Below are positions 1-5,147 of a stretch of 5,200 nt of DNA, piece by piece. Under the pieces are notes generated by a model that worked only from the letters and a program-made list of their open reading frames with translations, was not told the origin of the DNA and did not search any database. A program made the translations under genes and the position numbers. The stretch comes from Candidatus Eiseniibacteriota bacterium (GTDB taxonomy: Bacteria; Joyebacterota; Joyebacteria; Joyebacterales; Joyebacteraceae): positions 1-5,200 of the forward strand of contig DAOVNE010000126.1 in the NCBI GenBank assembly GCA_030630395.1, read 5' to 3'. Positions within the stretch are counted from its first letter, which is position 1, and each line of letters opens with the position of its first letter.

Positions 1-1
1 C

Positions 2-310
2 ATCGCTCTCATCGACGAGAAGATGCCCGTCGTCTTCATCGCGACCCACGATGCCTACTACGAGAAGATCCTGTCTAACATGGAAGAGGTGAAGGCACGG
101 GGCGGGCGGGTTATCGCCATTGCCACGGAAGGCGACACGCAGGTGGCCAGGCTGGCCGACGATGTCTTTGAGATTCCGAAGACCCTGCCGCACCTAACGC
201 CGCTTCTGAGCGTGATTCCGCTTCAGCTCCTGGCGTACCACATCGCGGTCGCGCGGGGTTGTCCGGTGGACCAGCCACGGAATCTCGCCAAGAGTGTAAC
301 CGTCGAGTAG
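2..310 (+). CDS. glmS: Glutamine--fructose-6-phosphate aminotransferase, C-terminal end (partial)
   Basis: This is the last 102 codons of GlmS, a cytosolic enzyme that makes glucosamine-6-phosphate from fructose-6-phosphate and glutamine, the first step towards UDP-GlcNAc for peptidoglycan and LPS. The family is about 600 residues long, so roughly five sixths lies upstream of the window; reading frame 2 is open from the left edge. The visible part belongs to the second SIS (sugar isomerase) domain. Recognisable pieces are [10 protein letters not shown] at the edge, the stretch [12 protein letters not shown] followed by VIAIATEGD, the segment [20 protein letters not shown], and the terminal signature [13 protein letters not shown], whose Lys is the conserved C-tail lysine that reaches the isomerase site. 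The ending is intact and normal for the family. No intrinsic terminator follows in the 74 nt before selD, so cotranscription with selD is possible. Confidence 0.96.
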   Translation: MALIDEKMPVVFIATHDAYYEKILSNMEEVKARGGRVIAIATEGDTQVARLADDVFEIPKTLPHLTPLLSVIPLQLLAYHIAVARGCPVDQPRNLAKSVTVE

Positions 311-375
311 CGCCGGCATCCAAGTGTGTTGAGTAGCCGATTCTCATCGTCGGTACAGGGGTCAGAGCCACAAAC

Positions 376-379
376 GGAG
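376..379 (+). promoter_or_regulatory. Ribosome binding site that fixes the selD start
   Basis: GGAG lies 5 nt before the GTG at 385. It supports starting selD upstream of the in-frame TGA; the internal GTG at 508 would omit the catalytic N-terminal loop of the protein. Confidence 0.7.
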
Positions 380-384
380 AGAGT

Positions 385-1431
385 GTGAGTAGAGAAGAGA
401 TCATCAAGCTGACCCAGAAGGTCCGCTGCTCGGGCTGAGCGTCCAAACTTGGTCCGGAGGACCTCGCCGAGGCGCTTGAGAACCTGAAGCCGATCGTCGA
501 TCCGCGCGTGCTGGTTTCTGCTAGTACGGCCGATGACGCCGGCGTCTATCTCATGGATGACGGACGAGCCATCGTCTTCACCCTGGACTTCTTCACGCCC
601 GTTGTCGATGACCCCTGCGATTTCGGTCGCATCGCGGCAGCCAACTCGCTCTCCGACGTGTACGCGATGGGCGGAACGCCGATTGTCGCACTGAACATCG
701 CGTGCTTCCCGGAGAACGAGCTTCCTGCCAGGGTTCTGGGCGAGATCCTGGCAGGTGGTCAGGAGAAGGCGATGGAGGCGGGCGTCCCCACGATCGGTGG
801 GCACTCCGTCAGCGATCGGGAACTCAAGTACGGTCTTGCCGTTGTCGGCACCATCGCCCCTGAGAACGTTGTCACCAACACGGGCGCCAGACCGGGAGAC
901 GTGATCGTTCTTACCAAACCACTGGGGATCGGGATTCTGACCACGGCGATCAAGTACGAGCGGCTGTCGGCGGATGAGATCACGAGCGTGACCGATGTTA
1001 TGGCTTCCCTCAACCGTGTGGCGTCGGAGGCGATGCTCAAGGCGGGCGTTCACTCAGCAACCGACATCACCGGGTTCGGTCTGGCAGGTCACGCCCTCGA
1101 GATGGCCGAGGGGAGTGGCGTCACTCTGGAACTGAGTCTTGCTGATATCCCTGTTCTCGATGGGGCCGAGGAATTCGCAGCCACCGGTATCGCTCCCGGT
1201 GGGCTCGGCACGAATCGCCACTACTTCGGCAGGCGTGTCGAGACCTCGATACGCGAGGGAGACGCACGGCTGAGTCTCGTATACGATCCCCAGACATCGG
1301 GAGGTCTCTTCATCGCCCTGCCAGAGGACGGTATCGAGCCCTTCGGGCAGGCGATGCTCAAGGCCGGCGTTGACTGGTGGACGATTGGCCGCGCGGTGTC
1401 CGCGGGCGAGCTACCTCTCGTGATCCTCTAG
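385..1431 (+). CDS. selD: Selenophosphate synthetase, selenocysteine-containing (in-frame UGA at codon 18)
   Basis: SelD makes selenophosphate from selenide and ATP, the selenium donor for Sec-tRNA synthesis and for 2-selenouridine in tRNA. From the GTG at 385 the frame encodes 348 residues if the TGA at 436-438 is read as Sec; E. coli SelD is 347 by recall. The N-terminus reads MSREEIIKLTQKVRCSG-U18-ASK21, matching the family's Cys/Sec-x-x-Lys catalytic loop (E. coli Cys17/Lys20). Aspartates fall at 51, 68, 91 and 227, the same numbers as the Mg-ATP-binding Asp residues I recall for the E. coli enzyme. Other family motifs are DDAGVY (50-55), the run around NSLSDVYAMGG, GGHS (138-141), TDITGFGLAGH (from 226) and QTSGGL near the C-terminus. 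An ordinary gene caller would stop at the TGA or start at 508, losing 41 residues including the active site. The selenocysteine tRNA gene directly downstream supports readthrough. A TGC-to-TGA sequencing error is the alternative but is unlikely given the hairpin and the tRNA. Confidence 0.96.
436..438 (+). other. UGA codon decoded as selenocysteine (Sec18 of SelD)
   Basis: The TGA is in frame with both the upstream GTG start (17 codons before) and the long downstream frame. It stands at the catalytic Cys/Sec position, three residues before the catalytic lysine. Conservation resumes immediately on both sides, so it is neither a true stop nor the scar of a frameshift. Confidence 0.93.
438..476 (+). 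promoter_or_regulatory. Bacterial SECIS element within selD
   Basis: Just after the Sec UGA, GGTCC (451-455) pairs perfectly with GGACC (459-463) around a G-rich loop, GGA (456-458). The loop begins 17 nt after the UGA and the stem 12 nt after it. This fits the usual bacterial rule (apical loop about 16-37 nt from the UGA, with a G near its start) and resembles the E. coli fdhF spacing. A lower helix can form between 438-443 (AGCGTC) and 471-476 (GGCGCT), including two G-U or neighbouring weak positions, which would place the UGA at the base of the structure as in fdhF. SelB with GTP and Sec-tRNA would bind the upper hairpin. The pairing was done by hand, without energy calculation. Confidence 0.75.
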
Positions 1432-1451
1432 CAAACGTCCCTCTTCTTGGC

Positions 1452-1457
1452 TATACT
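1452..1457 (+). promoter_or_regulatory. Possible -10 box of a selC promoter
   Basis: TATACT (five of six matches to TATAAT) lies between the selD stop and the tRNA, about 30 nt before the mature 5' end. No convincing -35 hexamer is found 16-18 nt upstream, where the selD stop codon lies, and the TGn extension is absent. The tRNA could equally be processed from a selD read-through transcript. Confidence 0.3.
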
Positions 1458-1487
1458 ACTTGAAAGCTCGAATCGACGGAATCGCGC

Positions 1488-1586
1488 GGGAGTGGATGGG
1501 TCCTGGTGGGCTCCAAGGGCTTCAAACCCTTATGTCGGGCGGCTGATCCCGTCCGAGGTGGGTTCGATTCCCACACATTCCCGCCA
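1488..1586 (+). tRNA. selC: tRNA-Sec (anticodon UCA)
   Basis: The selenocysteine tRNA is charged with serine, converted to Sec-tRNA, and carried by SelB to UGA codons followed by a SECIS. The cloverleaf is: acceptor 1488-1495 against 1575-1582, with a G:T wobble at the fifth pair and a G/A mismatch at the eighth; a six-pair D stem (1498-1503/1508-1513) with four-base loop TGGT, typical of tRNA-Sec; anticodon stem 1515-1519/1527-1531 with loop CTTCAAA and anticodon TCA at 1522-1524; a long variable arm with a seven-pair stem (1536-1542/1549-1555); T arm GTGGG/CCCAC (1558-1562/1570-1574) with loop TTCGATT; discriminator G1583 and encoded CCA 1584-1586. The length of 99 nt is near the 95 nt of E. 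coli selC. The long variable arm, six-pair D stem and UCA anticodon together separate it from tRNA-Ser, tRNA-Leu and Trp suppressors. It lies 56 nt after selD and 32 nt before the thiolase gene, with no terminator visible after it. Confidence 0.96.
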
Positions 1587-1618
1587 CAACCTTTCGCTGT
1601 GATGGAGAGTCGTACAAG

Positions 1619-2590
1619 GTGAAAGCTCTCTCTCTCATGTCCGGTGGCCTGGACAGCATGCTCGCTGCCAAGCTAATGATGGAACAGGGCATCGAGGTCA
1701 TCGGGGTCAGCTTCATCTCGCCCTTCTTCGACGCGGCAGGCGCGCAGAAGGGTGCGGATGAGCTCGGCATTGAACTCGTCGTGATCGATTTCAGCGATGA
1801 GCTTCTCAAGGTCATCAGGTCGCCGAAGCACGGATACGGCAAGAACATGAACCCGTGCATAGATTGTCACGCGCTCATGTTCCGGTTGGCCGGCGAGCGG
1901 ATGGAGGAACTGGGCGCGTCGTTCGTTGTCACCGGGGAAGTCGTCGGTCAGCGGCCCAAGTCGCAGATGCGCTTCGGTCTCGGGGTCGTCGAACGAGATT
2001 CCGGGCTCACGGGGCTCCTTCTTAGACCCCTTTCTGCTAAATTGCTGACACCGACGGTGCCCGAGACCGAGGGATGGGTCGATCGCGAGAAGCTCCTGGG
2101 TCTTCACGGCAGAAGCCGCAAGCCCCAGATGGAACTCGCCGAGAAGTTCGGCATCAAGGACTACGAAACGCCGGCCGGCGGGGGCCTTCTCACCGATGAG
2201 AATTTCTCGCGGGCGCTCAGGGACCTCAAGAAGCACGGAGGATTGACGAATCTCGGAATGCGGATTCTGAGCTTTGGCCGCCAGTTCCGGTTGTCCGACA
2301 CGGCGAAGCTGACGGTCGGGCGAAACCACGCGGAGAACGAGCGTCTCTTCGAGCTCAGGTCTGAGGATGACATGTTGGTGAAGGTCATAGACCACAAGGG
2401 CCCGGTCGGAGTGCTTTCCGGAAAGGCAACCGATGGGAATCTCGAGCTTGCCGCTCGCGTCGTCGCGCGCTACTCCGATACTGACGTAGGTGAATCCGTG
2501 TCTGTGAGGGTCTGGAGTTCGGAGGACGACTCCAGGGAGGTCACAGTCGTGCCCTTCAGTTCGAAGGAAGTGAAGGAGCTGGCAATCTGA
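1619..2590 (+). CDS. PP-loop tRNA thiolase-like protein (ThiI/MnmA-like) with C-terminal NFACT-R-like domain
   Basis: The 323-residue protein opens with a PP-loop ATP-pyrophosphatase motif, SGGLDS (8-13), on the first beta strand, as in ThiI, MnmA and other enzymes that adenylate a tRNA base before sulfur transfer. A CxxC pair follows (C80, C83 in NPCIDCHALMF), then TGEVVGQRPKSQ (105-116), characteristic of these thiolases. There is no THUMP domain at the N-terminus, so it is not a classical ThiI. The C-terminal third carries PAGGGLLTDENFSRALRDL (185-203) and then VGRNHAENERL (233-243), DD at 250-251 and GP at 261-262, a pattern I recognise as NFACT-R (DUF814); fusion of ThiI-like catalytic domains to NFACT-R is known in bacteria. 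The likely role is 4-thio- or 2-thiouridine formation in tRNA in the cytosol, but the target base is unknown. The GTG start follows GGAG at 1604-1607 with 11 nt spacing, and the PP-loop begins seven residues in, so no residues are missing. It follows selC and overlaps the next gene by one base. Confidence 0.85.
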   Translation: MKALSLMSGGLDSMLAAKLMMEQGIEVIGVSFISPFFDAAGAQKGADELGIELVVIDFSDELLKVIRSPKHGYGKNMNPCIDCHALMFRLAGERMEELGASFVVTGEVVGQRPKSQMRFGLGVVERDSGLTGLLLRPLSAKLLTPTVPETEGWVDREKLLGLHGRSRKPQMELAEKFGIKDYETPAGGGLLTDENFSRALRDLKKHGGLTNLGMRILSFGRQFRLSDTAKLTVGRNHAENERLFELRSEDDMLVKVIDHKGPVGVLSGKATDGNLELAARVVARYSDTDVGESVSVRVWSSEDDSREVTVVPFSSKEVKELAI

Positions 2591-3150
2591 TGAGGAACCT
2601 CGCGCTCACCGGTCTGACAGTGTGCGTGGTTCTCCTGTTCGTGGCTGCCGCGACGTGCGGGCAGACACCAGAGGGGGATGGGTCCTCGGCTGGGACGACG
2701 ATCACGCTTGCAGCGGGAAGAATGTCACCGGTCGTCTCCGACGCACCCAGCCGCCCGAGCGGCAGCGTCGCTCTGACCGCCTCTGTGGTCTACCCGGGGT
2801 TGGGTCAGCTTCTCAACGACTCGGAGACGAAGGCCGCCATCATCGGAGCCGTCGAGGCGTTCCTCATTGCCCGTCTTGTTCTGGAGGACCGCTGGACACG
2901 GGATTCCAAGAGAAACTACGTGGAGACGGGTAGCGCCGTCTGGTACAACGAGTATTCGGAGCACTACGACAGGAGACAAACTCTCATCTGGTGGGCTGCC
3001 ATCGCTGCGCTCTACAGTCTCACCGACGCCTACGTCGATGCGCATTTGGCTGGATTCGATGATCCTCTGCCGGCGTATCTCGACGCTGTCTCGATAGGTC
3101 CCGGCTCGGGCGGAGATGAACTCAGGGTAGCCTTGAGCGTTCGGTTCTGA
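2590..3150 (+). CDS. Small exported protein with DUF5683-like domain
   Basis: The protein has 186 residues. Residues 1-24 form a signal peptide: MRN, then a hydrophobic run through VCVVLLFVAAATC. Cys23 could be a lipidation site, but AATC is a poor lipobox (Thr before Cys), so cleavage by signal peptidase I is as likely. A low-complexity Gly/Ser/Thr/Pro stretch (about 25-60) leads to the core: VYPGLGQLLN (67-76), which matches the PG-G-Q signature of DUF5683 and related membrane domains, then a hydrophobic helix at about 81-98 and another at about 131-147. The intervening part is charged and rich in Tyr and Trp (YVETGSAVWYNEYSEHYDRR), and the chain ends LRVALSVRF. The function is unknown; the family is common in Bacteroidetes and relatives. 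The ATG overlaps the thiolase stop (TGATG), so the two are probably translationally coupled, and lepB follows after 49 nt. The family assignment rests on motif resemblance only. Confidence 0.8.
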   Translation: MRNLALTGLTVCVVLLFVAAATCGQTPEGDGSSAGTTITLAAGRMSPVVSDAPSRPSGSVALTASVVYPGLGQLLNDSETKAAIIGAVEAFLIARLVLEDRWTRDSKRNYVETGSAVWYNEYSEHYDRRQTLIWWAAIAALYSLTDAYVDAHLAGFDDPLPAYLDAVSIGPGSGGDELRVALSVRF

Positions 3151-3185
3151 TCAGCGAGGGACGGAGCCCTGCACTGACGCGTGTG

Positions 3186-3191
3186 AGGAGG
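3186..3191 (+). promoter_or_regulatory. Strong ribosome binding site of lepB
   Basis: AGGAGG, within a longer GAGGAGGAG run, lies 8 nt before the ATG at 3200. It fixes the lepB start and is the strongest Shine-Dalgarno in the window. Confidence 0.8.
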
Positions 3192-3199
3192 AGTAGAGG

Positions 3200-3835
3200 A
3201 TGGTAGGGAAGAGCAAGAAGAAGGCTGCGAAGCCGAAGGACAAGGGCTTCTACAGAGACTTCGTTGAGACCATTGTGACGGCCGTTCTGCTTGCCCTGAT
3301 CCTCCGAGCGTTCGTCGTTCAGACCTTCAGGATTCCATCCGGCTCGATGGAGAACACACTGCTCGTCGGTGACTTCCTGGTCGTGAACAAATTCATCTAC
3401 GGCATAAAGGTACCGTTCACCGACACCCGCATTCGTGGTGTGCGGGAGCCGGAGCGCGGCGACGTCATTGTCTTCGAGTATCCGAACCCGAATCCGCGCG
3501 CGAGGAAAGAGAACTACGTCAAGCGTTGCGTCGGTGTCGAGGGCGACATCGTTGAGATGAAGAACAACGTGGTCTACATAAACGGCGAGCCGATCACTGA
3601 GGACTACATCAAACTCAAGCCGCCGACTCCGAGGTGGTCGACCTTCGGTCCGGTGAAGGTTCCCGAAGGGCAGCTTCTGATGCTCGGGGACAACCGCAAT
3701 TACAGTGCCGACAGCCGTGACTGGGGCTTCCTCGACAAGAGCCTCATGCAGGGCAAGGCGATCGTGATCTACTGGTCGTGGGACGGCATACTCAAGCACC
3801 CCAGACTGGGGCGCATGTTCCAGCTCATACGTTAG
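3200..3835 (+). CDS. lepB: Signal peptidase I
   Basis: This 211-residue membrane protease (peptidase family S26) removes signal peptides from exported proteins on the outer face of the cytoplasmic membrane. A lysine-rich N-terminus (MVGKSKKKAAKPKDK) precedes one transmembrane helix (about 20-41), giving the usual N-in topology. Box B is RIPSGSMENTLLVGD (44-58) with catalytic Ser49; the family usually has Pro where Asn52 stands, a mild change. Box C/D is RGDVIVF (86-92) and YVKRCVGVEGD (106-116), with the general-base Lys108. Box E is GDNRNYSADSRDWG (163-176). All catalytic elements are present and the length fits the shorter Gram-positive-type enzymes rather than the 324-residue E. coli form with two membrane helices. 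The exported protein encoded just upstream would be a possible substrate, as would any secreted protein. It probably ends the preceding gene block. Confidence 0.96.
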   Translation: MVGKSKKKAAKPKDKGFYRDFVETIVTAVLLALILRAFVVQTFRIPSGSMENTLLVGDFLVVNKFIYGIKVPFTDTRIRGVREPERGDVIVFEYPNPNPRARKENYVKRCVGVEGDIVEMKNNVVYINGEPITEDYIKLKPPTPRWSTFGPVKVPEGQLLMLGDNRNYSADSRDWGFLDKSLMQGKAIVIYWSWDGILKHPRLGRMFQLIR

Positions 3836-3853
3836 CGGCGGCTATTCGCCCGC
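3835..3853 (+). other. Small GC-rich hairpin at the lepB stop
   Basis: GCGGCG (3835-3840) can pair with CGCCCGC (3847-3853) with one bulged C around a six-base loop. No T tract follows. It could stabilise the lepB 3' end, or be chance in GC-rich DNA. Confidence 0.3.
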
Positions 3854-3874
3854 ACATCTCTACGCCAGGCACTA

Positions 3875-3920
3875 TGCCCCCTGAAGAGCCGTCGTCTGCT
3901 GCGACGCTCTCCGGGGGGCG
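3875..3920 (+). other. Strong two-part stem-loop between lepB and hrcA
   Basis: GCCCCC (3876-3881) pairs with GGGGGC (3914-3919), extended by a T/G pair at 3875/3920. After a small internal loop, AGAGC-GTCG (3885-3894, with C3890 bulged) pairs over nine base pairs with CGACGCTCT (3902-3910), around the loop TCTGCTG (3895-3901). About 15-16 pairs in a 46-nt span is far more structure than the flanks show. Neither strand has a T tract after it, so it is not a canonical intrinsic terminator. It could be a U-tract-less terminator, a 3'-end stabilising structure for the lepB transcript, or a structured RNA. It lies about 60 nt upstream of the hrcA promoter. Confidence 0.55.
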
Positions 3921-3980
3921 ACACGTACTCGTGCGCCACCTCGAGCGGTCCACCATCCATCCGACTATCCCCTTTTCGGC

Positions 3981-4009
3981 TTGACACTTCATCAGCGCAA
4001 GGCTATGTT
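3981..4009 (+). promoter_or_regulatory. hrcA promoter (sigma-70 type)
   Basis: A perfect -35 hexamer TTGACA (3981-3986) and a -10 box TATGTT (4004-4009, four of six consensus matches, including the TAT start and final T) are separated by exactly 17 nt. Transcription would begin near 4016, immediately at the CIRCE operator, the usual arrangement for HrcA-controlled operons. Confidence 0.85.
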
Positions 4010-4016
4010 ATCAGTA

Positions 4017-4043
4017 TTAGCAGTCGTTATGTTAGAGTGCTAA
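4017..4043 (+). promoter_or_regulatory. CIRCE operator (HrcA binding site)
   Basis: TTAGCAGTC, a nine-base spacer (GTTATGTTA), then GAGTGCTAA. The consensus is TTAGCACTC-N9-GAGTGCTAA, so the right half is perfect and the left half has one mismatch (G instead of C at its sixth base). It starts about 8 nt after the -10 box, so bound HrcA would block initiation, and it would form a hairpin at the 5' end of the mRNA. HrcA, folded with the help of GroEL, would thereby repress its own operon until heat shock. Confidence 0.94.
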
Positions 4044-4065
4044 CTGGTGAAAGCCCGGAGGGCGT

Positions 4066-5112
4066 GTGAGACGCGAAGAGCTGACAGCTCGCGAGGAGAA
4101 GATCCTCTCGGCCATAGTCGAGACCTACATCCGGTCGGCTCGACCGGTGAGCTCGGGCGCCGTGGTACGACGCGGTTCGCTCAAGCTCTCCTCGGCGACT
4201 GTCAGGAACGTCATGCGCTCCCTTGAGGATCGTGGCCTCATCGAGCAGCCGCACACATCTGCCGGTAGGATCCCGGCCGATCGCGGCTACCGATACTACG
4301 TCGACAGACTGATGGGTCCAGCGACCGTCTCGAACAGCGATAGTGCGCAGATCCGTGCGGGCATCTCGGTTCTCGGGGGACGGGACATCGCGACCATCGT
4401 GACCGGAGTCTCGAGGACCCTGAGTGAGCTGTGCAAGCAGCTCGCCGTGGGGCTTGAGCCTGCCGTCGAAGGTGGAATCATAGATCGCGTGGAACTCGTT
4501 CATCTTGAGGAGGGCCGCTGTCTCGTGGTCGCCGGACTTCGGTCGGGTCAGACGAGAAGTGCTCTCGTCGAGTGCCGGGAGGAAGTATCAGAATCCGATG
4601 TCGCCGCCGCGACGGAGCTTCTCAACGACTGGCTTGACGGTCTGTCGATCGCCGAGGCATCAGAGTTCCTGAAGCGGAAGCTCAAGCAGCGGGACTGTCC
4701 ATTTCGCGATCTCATCAGGGGTATCCACGATCGGTGGGATCGAATCTTCCATCTGCACGACTCGGAACGCGTCCACTACGAGGGCGCCCGCTACATTCTC
4801 AGGAACCCCGAGTTCGCAGGAGACTCCTCGCTTCTCGGCGAGATCCTCGACAGCGAGGAGGCACTCGCCGACCTCGTGAGGAGGCCCGGAGGCCGAGAGG
4901 TCGTGGTGATCATCGGCCACGAGAATCGCCGGCGAAAGATGGAGGGAGTTTCTCTTGTCGTGGGAAGCTACCGCGTCGGTGAGACCATAGGGCGTATCGG
5001 AGTCATCGGTCCGACCCGGATGCAGTACCGCAGGTTGGTCGGTGTTGTGGATCAATTCTCGAGGCTCCTGGATGATCTCTTCTCCTCGAGCCACTGGCAG
5101 GAGCGACGATAG
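4066..5112 (+). CDS. hrcA: Heat-inducible transcription repressor HrcA
   Basis: HrcA binds CIRCE operators and represses heat-shock chaperone operons (dnaK and groE types). The 348-residue length is normal. The N-terminal winged helix (about 1-82) carries LTAREEKILSAIVETYI (6-22), then SSATVRNVMRSLEDRGLIEQ (42-61) with the recognition helix, and PHTSAGRIPADRGYRYYVD (62-80), all diagnostic. The middle is the GAF-like and dimerisation region. The C-terminal signature is IGHEN (283-287), SLVVGSYRVGE (296-306) and GRIGVIGPTRMQYRRLV (309-325). The GTG at 4066 is preceded by GGAGG at 4057-4061 with a short 4-nt spacing; a GTG at 4064 would be in another frame. The gene lies directly behind its own promoter and CIRCE site, so autoregulation is expected. 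A probable grpE follows after 35 nt, the common hrcA-grpE-dnaK-dnaJ order. Confidence 0.97.
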   Translation: MRREELTAREEKILSAIVETYIRSARPVSSGAVVRRGSLKLSSATVRNVMRSLEDRGLIEQPHTSAGRIPADRGYRYYVDRLMGPATVSNSDSAQIRAGISVLGGRDIATIVTGVSRTLSELCKQLAVGLEPAVEGGIIDRVELVHLEEGRCLVVAGLRSGQTRSALVECREEVSESDVAAATELLNDWLDGLSIAEASEFLKRKLKQRDCPFRDLIRGIHDRWDRIFHLHDSERVHYEGARYILRNPEFAGDSSLLGEILDSEEALADLVRRPGGREVVVIIGHENRRRKMEGVSLVVGSYRVGETIGRIGVIGPTRMQYRRLVGVVDQFSRLLDDLFSSSHWQERR

Positions 5113-5147
5113 ATCACGCCGCATGGCGTGTGGAGGACGTACAGAGT

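Noticed and set aside
337..353. CCGA/TCGG inverted repeat between glmS and selD as a terminator
   Set aside because: Only four pairs and no following T tract.
329..359. Possible promoter before selD (TTGAGT ... TACAGG)
   Set aside because: The spacing is 19 nt and the -10 match is poor; not better than chance.
223..1053. Long minus-strand open frame opposite glmS end and selD
   Set aside because: It lies antisense to two well-conserved genes and its translation is Arg/Asp/Gly-rich with no recognisable domain; a shadow frame of GC-rich coding DNA.
508..1431. selD starting at GTG 508 as a 307-residue protein
   Set aside because: It omits the catalytic U/C-x-x-K loop, and conserved sequence continues upstream through the TGA to a GTG with a good ribosome binding site.
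1602..1622. ATG at 1602 as a short leader peptide before the thiolase
   Set aside because: It gives six codons ending in a TGA that overlaps the thiolase GTG start; it has no ribosome binding site of its own and its bases contain the thiolase's GGAG.
1673..2395. Minus-strand frame of 240 codons opposite the thiolase gene
   Set aside because: The opposite strand encodes a clear PP-loop enzyme; this frame has no motif, and no ribosome binding site was noted.
2588..2590. Thiolase TGA stop as a second selenocysteine codon
   Set aside because: The next gene starts within it, the domain is complete before it, and no family motif continues in frame after it.
3122..3799. Minus-strand frame of 225 codons opposite lepB
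   Set aside because: Fully covered by lepB with all catalytic boxes; the antisense translation shows no domain.
3778..3984. 68-codon + strand frame spanning the lepB end and spacer
   Set aside because: It begins inside lepB in another frame, has no ribosome binding site, and crosses the stem-loop and the hrcA -35 box; composition is not protein-like.
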